This document shows positions 1 to 10,400 of a stretch of 64,000 bases of DNA, in pieces. A program made the translations under genes and the position numbers. Every line of letters starts with the position of its first letter. Position 1 is the first letter of the stretch. The notes beneath the pieces are model-generated. The model was not told the DNA's origin and did not search any database. It was given only the letters and a program-made list of their open reading frames with translations. Origin of the DNA: Rhabditophanes sp. KR3021 (taxonomy: Eukaryota; Nematoda; Chromadorea; Rhabditida; Alloionematidae); assembly GCA_963281155.1 (NCBI GenBank), contig CAUJLY010000003.1, positions 434,001 through 498,000 on the forward strand. The letters are read 5' to 3'.

Positions 1-127
1 CTCCCCTAATCAATCAATTCCTGATCATCTTACCATTACACAAAAGAACTTTCCACAAAAAGTACGTACATTTGTTTATTAATAATCATTACACATCAAA
101 TGAAATTATATAACAAAACAAATGGCT

Positions 128-838
128 TTAATCATTAGCTACAGGTTCAGTAAAAATGAGCATAAAACATTGAGACATGTCAAACAATCTAAAATCAACC
201 AAATATCCACATTCCCTTAATTTGTACACGTCTCCTGCTGCCTTGAAAGGAACACCAGAAGGAGAGGGGTGTATATGGTCGTAGAGGGTGACGGAAACAG
301 TAGCATGCGATGTTGCTGGGTAAGAGTAGACGGAAGGGCATCCTGATATCACGTATTTTAGCCAGTTAACTGGGTATTTCGGAACGACTGGCACTGCATC
401 TCGCCCCAAGTATTGTTGCAATTTCTATAAACGACTTACTTATTATGAATATATAAGGCAACTTACGAAATGTGGTTCAGCAAAACAATTGCTTTGGGTT
501 CGGCGCAATTGGCGATGCTTTGGAGGTTCGGGGATCCAGTTTTTACGATAAACAAATATAGGAATGCAGTAGCCGATTAGTCGGATGCCTGAAGAAATGT
601 CAAACAAATCAAATATTTGGAGGTCGGATTCGATGGTTGAGGGCACTTCTGATAGGGAAACCATCACAAAGTTGAAGGCTTGCAAAGATTGAGGTTGGGT
701 GTTGTAGTATTTGCGGTTTGCAAAATGGTTTCTGTTGTGTTGCCAGTTTTGGCGAGGTGGGGAAGAGGAAAAGTCTTCGTACATGGTTACAGGTGTTGGG
801 AATGGTTTTGGTGCATTTATAATAACGTTGGGTACCAC
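128..838 (-). CDS. Uncharacterised two-exon protein (start unresolved)
   Basis: I do not recognise this protein. Two open segments join cleanly across a 42-bp intron (466 down to 425, GTAAGT...TTATAG), giving about 229 residues from the first open codon near 838. The N-terminal part is rich in Pro, Asn and Gln (around PKPFPTPVTMYEDFSSSPPR). The rest alternates hydrophobic and polar residues, with no signal peptide or membrane segment visible. The stop is TAA at 130-128. No in-frame ATG precedes residue 838. The first in-frame ATG is near 784, but the reading frame stays open up to about 886. An ATG at 885 would reach this frame only through a one-base shift, so the true start may be hidden by a sequence error or an upstream exon. 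The gene is divergent from the SMS-like locus, with its 5' end within about 100 bp of that ATG. Confidence 0.6.
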
Positions 839-930
839 GTAATTTTGTTTTAAATAAAATTTGATTATTAGAGGAGAGTCGTCATCTCAGAGATTTTGAT
901 GTGTGTAGGTTCATTTCATATTTGTTGGCA

Positions 931-1945
931 ATGTCTTCGTTTAGTGAGAAAGTTCTTTTTCCTGAAAACGAATATACGTTTGATATTGTTACCAATTGGA
1001 GGAAAAAGGACGTCGAAGGTTGGCTGGAATCTATCAATTAGGCCACTTGACTCCATTGCTTGTGAACGCATTAATTCAACGGCAAAATACTACTATCCAT
1101 CAAAGAAGAAGATCTAAAGACACCTCCAATTTGGATGCCCGTCTTTTACGATGTAAAAATGGTAATAAACAATTAACTCAATCCTTAATGAACGCCTTCC
1201 ATCCAAACTATCATTGGAATGACACGCAAAACCGACCGCCTTTAAACAAAAGTACCAAAAAAGGCAACCAAAATAAAAGTGCAACTGTTAGTGTTTCGGT
1301 GAATTCCATCAATTCTCACAATATTACTTGTATAGAACAAAATGGATGGTTCAAGGCGTTTTTTAAGATGATTATTGCGGGATGTGTATTTGTTGTTTCT
1401 CTATATAACATGCTTTACTATGGTTTTAGTCCATCAAAAAGTTCCAGGCAAGCCATAATTTGGTTAGATACATAAACTTTCAAATATGGACAAGTATCCA
1501 GCATTGTCCGACATACTTCTCGACAACACTCCCTACATCGAATGGGCGTTCAGAGCTTCTGAATGGTGTATAATCATATTGCTTTTGATCTTACTGACAC
1601 TTCTATTCCTGCATCACAAAAGAATGATTATAATTAGAAGGTTATTCATTATCTCTTCAATTGTTTATCTTCTACGTTGTGTCACGATATATGTGACATC
1701 ACTCTCAGTTCCTGGAAAGCATTTGAATTGTGTTGAGCAGGTAAGCTTAATATTATCAATTCAAATCAAACATATTTTTAGAAGTATGACAATTTCTTCC
1801 AAAAAGCCCAAGCAGCTTTTTATATCATGTCGAAGATGGGTTCATCACTCGGGGAGTACAAATTTGTGGCGATTTTTGCTACTCCGGACATGCCACAGCT
1901 TTGACTGTTCTCAATTTGACGATCATTGAATACACAAACAATTGA
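931..1945 (+). pseudogene. Sphingomyelin-synthase-like gene, frameshifted and C-terminally truncated
   Basis: Sphingomyelin synthases move phosphocholine from phosphatidylcholine to ceramide in Golgi or plasma membranes. From the ATG at 931 the reading starts with a SAM-like segment (NWRKKDVEGWLESIN), then a polar linker, a membrane helix near 1360-1430 and the family's core: EWAF, then [17 protein letters not shown], then [14 protein letters not shown] 41-bp intron (1741-1781) follows. Then comes the [11 protein letters not shown] segment, which matches the catalytic CGDxxxSGHT motif with its first histidine. Reaching these parts needs three one-base frame changes, near 1038 (T run), 1465-1477 and 1838 (GGG). 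The reading then stops at TGA 1943-1945. The last two membrane helices and the family's HxxxD catalytic pair are absent from the next 200 bp in every frame I read. Multiple lesions plus the missing active-site half argue for a pseudogene, although sequence errors also occur elsewhere in this window. Confidence 0.75.
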
Positions 1946-2163
1946 CGATCAGGAGTCGACAAGTGATACAAATCTTGTCTAATCTTTTAACTATTTTACA
2001 TAGTAATGCTTTGTCATAACAAAATGTTCTTTTTAAATATACTAACGTCCATGGAAAATCGCTTTGAGATAAGCTTTGGTGATACGTTCCAAAAGTGTCG
2101 AACATTTTCGAATATGCTATCCTCAAATAAAAAGTAAAAGTTTATTCTGTACATTTATGAACT

Positions 2164-4138
2164 ATGCCTGAGAAAAGTTGCCTGATTTGCAACAAACCCT
2201 TTCCTGACAACCACCTCTTTCAAGGAACTTGCCAACATATAATATGTACAGTCTGTCTAACTAAAAGTAAGTTAACAACATTTAATGCCTTATTAACAAA
2301 TCATTATTGAAGGACATGCTGATTTTAGGGAAAAGGAAGTCCCTTGCCAATGTTGTGGGAAAGGAACTTCTTGGGAAAGTCTAAAGGCGGGGAAGCTAAA
2401 TACAAACGTGTCCTCCTTTTACTGCTTAGAAAAAGATCCCGATGTCGGTGGAGAAACATGGCTTAAACCCGAAGAAATAACAAACAACATAAACGAAGTT
2501 GGGGAACTTTACCAAGGATGCACGTCGAGCTCGGACAAATCATCTGTGTACTCAAAGATGGAATTAGTGGCTGACCATGCACGCCAACTTACTTATTCGA
2601 CTTATATTAGAAAGGGGATTGCGGCCAAACTGTCACAGAGTGGTCGGATTTCTTTCGATAAACAAAACGTGAAAATCGACTTTGATGAATTCAAGTTTCT
2701 TTGTGACCAAGCTGAAAACGGAAATGAGGGAGCAATCGGGCAAATTTCACAATGGATTTCGCTTAATTGGTTGAATTTTGGTTGTTTGGGGGTTATGCTG
2801 GATTACATTACATCAATGGTTTTATTACCTGCAACCGAAATTGGTAGAAAGAAAATGTGGATCAAAGTGTTTTTGGAGCATTTGAAGCAAGTGACCAACA
2901 ATCAAAATATCCTTTCAAACCAACTTTGCGCAGCTTCTGGTAGTTATGAGTCTTTGTGTATTTGCATTTTCAAATTATTGAGAGACTTGTTTAGTGCTGG
3001 CGATCGCCAATTTGAATGGAATGACTTTAATAAGGCTATTGATGGTGCTTTCTCTAATTACTCTTCCATACTTAGAGGCATCAAGGGTGGGCAATGCGAA
3101 CTTGCCTATAAAGAATACATAGACAAGTTGAGACGTTTGATTGGCATTGCAAGTGCTGATCATTTGCCGGCTCTCCATACAGGCCAGATGGATGGAAAGG
3201 TTAATAAAGCTATTCAGGACTTCGAAAAAATGGGGGATTGTGGAGAAATTGTGGAAGAAATTAACGAAAACTTCGTCTTCTACACACAAGACGAATCAAA
3301 TGAAGGGAACGTCCAGGTGCGACCAGAGGATGAAGTGGCGGCGGCAAGCGAAACGGTGGTAAAAAATGAAGCTACTCAGGACTCTAGATGGGCTCAACCA
3401 CCAAAATTCGAACCTCTGGCACATCACATTGAGGTTGGACTGTTAAGAAATGTTCGCTATATGGATCTCCTCACTGTAGGAAGAATGAGCGAGGACGGCA
3501 TCATCACAGACGTCATTACAGGCCAAGTTCTCAAAAACGCTCAAGAGGTAGTTAAAAGTCATGGCCAACAATTGTCAATTTTCGACGATTTTTCTAAAGA
3601 ATTTGGAAATCCAAGTTGCACTGCTGATGGAGATACATGGTTATTCGGAAATAGTAACTTAGCCTACCAACATGTACAAGCTTTAAAAAGAGCTAGAGAG
3701 GAATATGACCGGAAGAGACCAGTTGATTCAAAGCCTTTGTATGAGGCTGAAGATTGGGAAGAGTATTGTATTGATTGCCAAGATCCGGATTATGAAGAAT
3801 GCAAACCGAAGATACCAAAAGTGGTACCGTTTGTTAAAGTAGAGATTGACGCTGTTGAACCGGTTTCAGAAGAAGAAGAGGAAGAGTATGCCTACAAGGG
3901 AAGAGATTCCAAAAACGTTGGCTTAGCATTAATGGCCAAAAGCGGGTACAAACCAGGACAAGGCCTAGGTAAAAACAAATCTGGTATTCTGAATCCTGTT
4001 CTTGCCGAAGGAAATGATGGGTCTGGCTTAGGAGCTCACTCCAAACCTACGGATGAGGTCTCCAACTTCAGACAGCAAAAAAGTGAACAATACCAGAAAA
4101 AAAATCAAAATTATCATTCTAACAAATGGAGTCATTAA
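2164..4138 (+). CDS. RING-like zinc finger / G-patch domain protein
   Basis: Exon 1 is 2164-2266 and exon 2 is 2313-4138 (46-bp intron), giving 642 aa in frame. The first 60 residues hold a RING-like Cys/His set: SCLIC, TCQHIICTVC, then PCQCC. The C-terminus has a clear G-patch around KSGYKPGQGLGKNKSG (codons at about 3940-3990) with more glycine steps after it, preceded by a Glu-rich stretch. G-patch domains usually bind RNA or activate DEAH helicases, so an RNA-processing role is likely but is inference. The middle, about 400 residues, is helical-looking and I do not recognise it. It contains many Trp/Cys residues and an EDWEEYCIDCQDPDYEEC patch. The gene is convergent with MFAP1, with only about 130 bp between stop codons and an AATAAA at about 4197. 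Confidence 0.8.
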
Positions 4139-4269
4139 GAAGGAGCATTTTGATCTTAATCATAATTATTTTTTATGTTATTTATTGTTCATTTTAATAA
4201 ATATTATTTTTTGCAATTCATACACATTTACAAAAAGTTTATTAAAATAATAATTAGAGGTGAACAAAT

Positions 4270-5604
4270 TTATTGATGTTTTCTTTTGGCTCCCGGTTTT
4301 TCGAATTGATTTTTCATTCCTCCCCCATGCTTGATGGCAAGTTTAGAATTGAAGTCAGATTTAGTTGCCCAAGTGCCTTGGTGGTCCGTAGTATCTTCTG
4401 CCGTTAAATGAGTATACTTAGAGCGGGAAGATTTGCCGAAATTCTTGACTTGCATGACTTTGGGCATCAAAGTCATGTCGACTACGTCATTTGGTCCAGC
4501 TTCAGTGAAGTCACGTTGATAAACCTCTTCATCTTTATCTAAGAAGAAAGCTCCACGGTGGAAGTATTTTTGCAAGAACCCCAAATTTCCTTTTTGTTTG
4601 GCGTTGGTGATTTGCTTAGGATTTAGTTCGAAGTATTTGTCCCTTTCTTGCTCAGACAGCCCTCTTAATTTGTCTATTTCTTCTTTTTCCTTAGCGAACA
4701 TTTCTCTTTCATCCCGATCGGCTTTTAGCCTTTTGATTTCTCGAATTTGCCACAGTCCATAAGCAATAGATGGGTCTTCCTCTTCATCATCTGTGTTTAT
4801 TTCCGTCAGATCTAAAGCATCCGTCATTTTCTTGATTTCAGCCGCTTCCTTTTCAGCTTGAAGAGTCATCTCTAACAGTTTGATGCTTTGAACTTTCTGA
4901 GCCAATTTTCTCTGCGACTCCAATTCTTGAGCTGCTTTTTCTGCCTGAGCTTCCTTTTCGATTTCAAGTAAGGAAGTTCTCTGATTTCTAGGAACAAAAA
5001 CAGGTTTCATCCGAATCGTATTGTCGTCTTCTTCCGCGCTTGACTCTTCACTAGACTCCTCTTCTTCCGTGCTTTGGCCACCTTCATCACTCTTTTCTTC
5101 TTCTTTAGCCAATTGTTCTTTCTTTAGATTTTCTCTTTTCTTACGTTGTGCTTCCTCATCATCATCCAAATCAGAATCTCCATTGAAGCGTTGCCCGTCA
5201 AAGTCTTCTTCCTCATTACGAGCCTTTTGCCTTAACTTCCTGCGTCTAGCCTCAATAACTTCCTCGTCTTCTGATTCCGAAGATGACTCTTTACCTTCAT
5301 TTAGTTCAGGCTTCGCCTTTTGGTTAGTGGTGGTTTGGTTTCCCACTGGATCACGACGTCGACTAGTAGTAGGTCTTTCAGGTATCCTATCCAAATCGAT
5401 TTCTTCAATAGACCCATCGGATTCATCTGAATCAGAGTCAGACAAATTACCCAGCGCCGGAGCTTTTCCTTTAACATGCCTCTGCACAGCGACCTTCTTC
5501 ATAACCGTCTGCCCTTTTTCGTTTTTGACTGGAATAGCTGCCATATTAGGTAATTGTTTGGCGAGCCTGTTGGCCGCTGCCTTAGTAGGAATATTGGAAC
5601 TCAT
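4270..5604 (-). CDS. mfap-1: Microfibrillar-associated protein 1 (MFAP1), spliceosomal
   Basis: This is a single-exon gene of 444 aa. MFAP1 is a component of the spliceosomal B complex (tri-snRNP associated, binding PRP38) despite its historical name. The sequence shows the expected highly charged protein. A basic N-terminus is followed by long Glu/Ser/Asp tracts (residues about 50-190), then a long Arg/Glu/Lys helix (IREIKRLKADRDEREMF). The conserved C-terminal module includes FHRGAFFLDKDEEVYQRDF, MQVKNFGKSSRSKYTHL and a terminal FEKPGAKRK. Length is close to that of animal orthologues. The gene runs divergently from mago nashi, with start codons about 200 bp apart, so the two splicing/EJC genes probably share a promoter. 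The long Ser-rich ORF on the opposite strand (5021-5608) is a shadow of the Glu/Asp-rich coding sequence. Confidence 0.95.
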   Translation of the reverse strand: MSSNIPTKAAANRLAKQLPNMAAIPVKNEKGQTVMKKVAVQRHVKGKAPALGNLSDSDSDESDGSIEEIDLDRIPERPTTSRRRDPVGNQTTTNQKAKPELNEGKESSSESEDEEVIEARRRKLRQKARNEEEDFDGQRFNGDSDLDDDEEAQRKKRENLKKEQLAKEEEKSDEGGQSTEEEESSEESSAEEDDNTIRMKPVFVPRNQRTSLLEIEKEAQAEKAAQELESQRKLAQKVQSIKLLEMTLQAEKEAAEIKKMTDALDLTEINTDDEEEDPSIAYGLWQIREIKRLKADRDEREMFAKEKEEIDKLRGLSEQERDKYFELNPKQITNAKQKGNLGFLQKYFHRGAFFLDKDEEVYQRDFTEAGPNDVVDMTLMPKVMQVKNFGKSSRSKYTHLTAEDTTDHQGTWATKSDFNSKLAIKHGGGMKNQFEKPGAKRKHQ

Positions 5605-5806
5605 TTAATGGGAATCTTTGCAGCCTTTACCAATAAAGTATTTCTGTGTTCTGTTTAACGAGATAAACAACATCCAAAGACACCCCCTTCCAATCTTCAA
5701 TACAAAGCTGTTCCCGTCAAGAAATGAACTCTACTTTTGCACCAAACAATTGACTCCTTTCCTAGTCTATTTATTTCCTTAAATTCACCTAAATTGGACC
5801 ATCAAA
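5605..5806. promoter_or_regulatory. Shared divergent promoter, MFAP1 / mago
   Basis: Only 202 bp separate the start codons of two divergently transcribed splicing-related genes, so 5' UTRs and core promoters of both must lie here. I see no obvious TATA box. Pyrimidine-rich stretches (CCCCCTTCC near 5685) are present. The role is inferred from geometry only. Confidence 0.6.
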
Positions 5807-6253
5807 ATGGCAGAGGAAAGCGACTTCTATTTGCGTTACTACGTCGGCCACAAAGGCAAATTCGGGCACGAGTTCCTCGAATTTGAATTCCGAGCCAATG
5901 GCCGTCTCCGGTACGCCAACAATTCCAACTACAAAAACGACACCATCATCAGAAAAGAATGCTGCGTCAACTCGATCGTGGTCAACGAAATCAAAAGAAT
6001 CATCGAGGACAGCGAAATCATGAAGGAATCAGACGCTACCTGGCCAGAAGCAAACAATGTAGGCAAGCAAGTCCTAGAAGTCGTTCACAACGGAGAACAC
6101 ATCGCCTTCGAGACTTCAAAGATCGGAGCCATCAATGAAGTGACTGAGTCCGAGGATCCAGAAGGCTTGAGAACTTTCTATTACTTAACACAAGATCTTA
6201 AATGCTTAGTCTTTTCGATTATCTCTCTTCATTTTAAAATTAAACCTATATAA
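5807..6253 (+). CDS. mag-1: Mago nashi (exon junction complex core)
   Basis: This is an intact single-exon gene of 148 aa, the usual length for the family. Mago pairs with Y14/RBM8A and is loaded with eIF4A3 onto spliced mRNA, acting in mRNA localisation, nonsense-mediated decay and germline development. The protein is strongly conserved from end to end: [20 protein letters not shown] near the start, a middle [13 protein letters not shown] segment and the C-terminal [16 protein letters not shown]...HFKIKPI. The ATG at 5807 is preceded by AAA and is the only sensible start. An AATAAA signal lies about 50 bp after the stop (near 6304). No introns or lesions are present. This is one of the safest calls in the window. 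Confidence 0.99.
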   Translation: MAEESDFYLRYYVGHKGKFGHEFLEFEFRANGRLRYANNSNYKNDTIIRKECCVNSIVVNEIKRIIEDSEIMKESDATWPEANNVGKQVLEVVHNGEHIAFETSKIGAINEVTESEDPEGLRTFYYLTQDLKCLVFSIISLHFKIKPI

Positions 6254-7440
6254 TAATGTGCATTTAGGTGTAATTTATTTTTGTTCCTTGTCGTTTACAC
6301 TCAAATAAAAGTTTTTTTTGTTCCCTTTTGTCATTAAGCAAACATATTAAATAAATGTAGTAGTATAAACAAAAAATAGATTGACCAGTCGTTGTTAGTC
6401 ACTTGAAAGAGGTTTTCGTTTCTTGATTGATGCTCTAACCACCAAAAGGTCTACCTTAGACGTGGCTAATTTATCGGCACCTATATAAAATTATCACATT
6501 CCATCATATCTTCTAAAATAAAAATTAATAAATATCCTTAGCCAAAGACTTGGTTCTCGAATTAAATAAAGCCGATGCTGGTGTATGCCACCAATGCAAA
6601 CCATTTAAAATTACCCTACCCTCTACTAACCAAATCACAATTGATTTGAGAGAAAAAGTATAATAAAAAGACACAATTTCACATCTATTTAATCGCCACT
6701 CAACCTCTCTCCTCCTGGCCCATTCATATTTAATTGATCAGAGGGCCTTTGATTTTAGTGTATTCAAACAAAAATAATACCCAATGCTTTCTCTGTCCCA
6801 TTCACTTTTTTGCTTATTATTCACATAATAGCGTTTAATTTTTGATAGACTTTATTGTTGCGCAAGTATAATGGATAACATATCATTAAATCAAATACAC
6901 GACAAATAAGTTGTTTCAATAAACAAAAACATCACTACTTTGTACGGTAAATTTCCTCTAAAACACACAGACCTTCTTTCTTTGTGCAGGACAAAACTTG
7001 TACTGATCTTAAGCTATAAGCTGATTGATTTTTAATAAGTCGTGTGTGTGTATAAATGCACCACAATACCTGCACCCCACAACATCATCTCCTATTATAC
7101 AAAAGACACTACAGCCAAAATTTGACTTAATGTATGCATATAGTAGACATCGCAACTATTGAATATCTTTGTCACCTTTATTTTTAAGAAAGTCCATGAC
7201 CTACTATTGCGTTACTTTATTATCTATCAATAATTAATTGAATTGTAACTTTTTTTTGTACAAATTGGCTTTTCTTTTGCGTCAAAAACAGCTGATACTT
7301 ATTTTATTTTATTTCATTTTGTAGTTGTGTAGGTCGATCAGGGTGTGGTGCATATATTAGGTAGTGATTAATGGCTTTCTGGGGAATGGTTCGTTCATGA
7401 CCTGGCTGCGATAGCAGATATTGCTTTTTCTAACACTTTG
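6254..7440. other. Intergenic mago-dystrophin, with unresolved coding-like segments
   Basis: Most of this 1.2 kb is AT-rich and open in no long frame. Two short segments look coding but I could not assemble a gene. On the plus strand, 6542-6672 reads as about 42 codons (containing CHQCKPFKITLPS) ending in TAA, right after an acceptor-like TATCCTTAG. On the minus strand, 6498 down to about 6410 reads as about 29 codons ending in a Lys/Arg-rich tail after an acceptor-like TATATAG. No start codon or partner exon is convincing for either one. Confidence 0.35.
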
Positions 7441-7451
7441 ATTTATTTCAG
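7440..7451 (+). promoter_or_regulatory. Splice acceptor 1 nt before dystrophin ATG (trans-splice-like)
   Basis: The sequence TTTGATTTATTTCAG ends one base before the dystrophin ATG at 7453. A strong acceptor directly at a start codon is typical of nematode spliced-leader addition. An ordinary 5' UTR intron would look the same. The acceptor is seen; the trans-splicing is inferred. Confidence 0.6.
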
Positions 7452-7452
7452 A

Positions 7453-10400
7453 ATGCTTTTTTCTGGAGGAGCAGCTGGTTCTTCCAAACCTAAGAAGGAA
7501 GAGAAAAAGGAGAAGAAATCGGAGAAATGTAATTTTACTTATCTTATTCCAATTATCCTAATCATATTTTTATTCCAGCTGAAAGATTCGAAATCCAAGA
7601 ACAAGTCTTCTGCAAGTGGGCCAAATGGCTTCTTCCCGACTCCACAGTCGAAACCATCAAAGATCTTGCTGATCCCAAGTTTTTAATTAAATTTGCGGAA
7701 TTCATCTCTAACAAACATATCATTCCCTCTAATATACGATATGAAGACATTGACAGAGTCTTTCGTACTTTATTCCCAGATGAAGAAGACAAAATTTATC
7801 AGTAAGGATCAACCCAAATATTTTATTCAAATTAAACTACTTAAACATTCAAATATTTCTATTAAATTTACTCATCGCTAATCATCCTGACTTTAAACAC
7901 CTTTTTAGTCAAAGTATCACCCACTGCGCATGCATTGACGTAATTCACAAGGTAGACCTCAGGCATTTGCCGTCATCATCGTTCCTCTTTTTCATCCTCG
8001 AATCTTCCATTAAGATGAATTCAAGATTCCCGCTAATTCTTTGGACAGTTTAGGGCGGATGTTTTGGATCTGGTCTCCTTTCTGCCGAACAAGTCGGGGT
8101 CTTTTTGAGGTTGATTGTACTTAGAATAGTGTCCACAAATCCTGTCCTCCCTTCCTGATCCTCCAACATACTAAATTCCCTTCTTGAACGTTCAATAGTC
8201 CCTAACAATATCCTTCCCACTTCTTGGGTCAATCACAAAATAAACATGACTTCGATTGTCCCCCCAAACACCTTTCCATCCCTTCAAAACATTTGGAGGC
8301 ATTGAAGTGACTAGTGCTTTACTACCAAAATACGTAGCTCAATTACGCTTACTACCAATCATCACCAATTACCACCTTCCAACAGAGCTCCCTTCCCCAT
8401 TTCCAAACCCACTTTTGCAATCCAACTTTTGCAATCCAACTTTGCTTTGTGATGTCCAACAGTTGGCCCTTTTTTAACTTGCCTAAACTTCCCATTAATC
8501 ACAAAAACTGCAAACACATGGTACCATACTGACAAAATCTTGGACCCACTATAAATTCTTCCAAGAGCATAGTCCCTCCAAGGCCAAAGGACCTCTCCCA
8601 CCAACTTTTGGACAACCTACCTTCGACTGTCTCAACTCGACACCTCCACCCACACTAATCTCACCTGTTAACAATTGCCTCCTTCTGGGAGGAAACATCA
8701 TTTCCATCCAAGGTGGGAGCTTTGTCAGGTAAAAAGCGCCTAACTTATGCTTCCTTGGTGGTTGGTGGGCTTGGTAGGATAGGTGCTTTGATACACACAA
8801 TAACAACATAAATACCTCATCAAGCCCACCAAATGTGACGTAGTACAAATTGGCCAAATATTCTTTAAAAAAAACCTTCGGCATATGACTAGCCTAAAGT
8901 TTGCACTCAACTGACATTGTAGAATGTTAATTTTAAATTTCAGAGTCTCAATTCACGAGGTGATGGAGAACGTGTCCAAGACAGTGTTGTCAATGATCTG
9001 GCAGTTGATACAAGTGTATTGGAAAAAAGCAGCCCCGGAGGAGATGCGCCACCTCAAGTTGAGTGATTCTATCAAGAATTGGTGTCTGGAAGCGTGCGGC
9101 CATTCAGACCAATTGATGATAAGTGACTTTACGTCGTCGTGGAGGGATGGGATGGCTTTGAATGCGTTGTTGCATAGTTATGATGCTTCACTAGTGGACA
9201 TGGACCAAATCAGGAATTTGAAGGGGGAAGAGAGGCTAGAACATGCCTTGAATACAGCTAAATACAAACTAGGAGTTCCTAAGCTATTGTCCCCCAAAGA
9301 TTTTCACTCTGAATTTTTGGACAATCGGAGTGTGGTTGTTTATTTGATGACGTTGTATGTTTGTTTAGTTACTGACACAACCAAACTCAACCTCGAAAAG
9401 GAAGAAATTAAGAAGAAACATTCGGTGGCTAGTGTCGAAGAAGCCACCAAACCGCCTTCGGCCCAAGCCCACCTTCAACTTGAGCAGCAGTTGTTGCACC
9501 ACCATCAGCAGCAGGCTTTATTGGCCCAACAAAAAGGCAGTAGACCTCCCCCTTTGGCAGAGCAACCTTCCTTCCAGCAGTCCTTTCAACAGAATCCGGC
9601 CGAAACTCCATTAACACCTACCTCCGTCCAAGGTGAGGGACAGGGAGAGGGGCAAGCAATCAGGTCTCGTAAATCTTCCTCCTCCTCCCAGAAAAGTGTG
9701 TCCAAGAAGAGACAAAAAAAGTACGAGGAACAATTGAAAGAATATGAACAATGCCTGGAGCAAGTTCTAGCGTGGCTTCTGGAAGCCGAAGAAGAATTGA
9801 ATACAGCAGGCCAAGTAAACAACACAGACGTCGAAATTTTGAAGAATCAATTCAGAGAACATGAAAGCTTCATGAAATCAATGATGAAGTCCCAAGACTC
9901 CGTCGGGAAGGTCCTGGCTCGCGGGCAACATCTAAGTCAAAAGCTAGAAGAAGAACAGTCGACTGTTGTCATTTCGCAACTTTTAATAGTCAACCAAAGG
10001 TGGGAGACTGTTCGAGAACAGGCAATGGAAAGGCAAACTGACTTGCAGAGAAATTTAAATAACTTGCAAATCAAACAATTAGATGCCATTACCCAGTGGT
10101 TCGACCAAGTTGAAAGTGATATCAAGAGGCAAGGGCCGTTGGCTGGCGAAGTTGAGGACATCGAAAGCCAATTGAAAGAACATGCTGCCCCTGAATGAAG
10201 CCATTGAAAGGCAACAAAATTCGATCGAAAAATTGTCTACTTTTGTTGCGGTGGTGGATGTAGACAATGAACCGGGCGAGGGGGCCAAATACGAAAAGTT
10301 GGACAAGAGGTTGCAGTTGATTGGGGAGAGGTGGAGTAAGATTGGTGTCTGGCAAGAGGCAAGAGGAAATGATCTGGATGGTTTGGTGGAATTGCAAAAG

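Noticed and set aside
5021..5608. 195-codon Ser-rich ORF on the plus strand.
   Set aside because: It is the exact antisense of the acidic MFAP1 coding region. Glu/Asp codons read as Ser/Phe on the other strand.
8411..8445. Short tandem duplication in dystrophin intron 2 considered as a mobile-element target site.
   Set aside because: The copies are directly adjacent with nothing inserted between them, so it is ordinary slippage.
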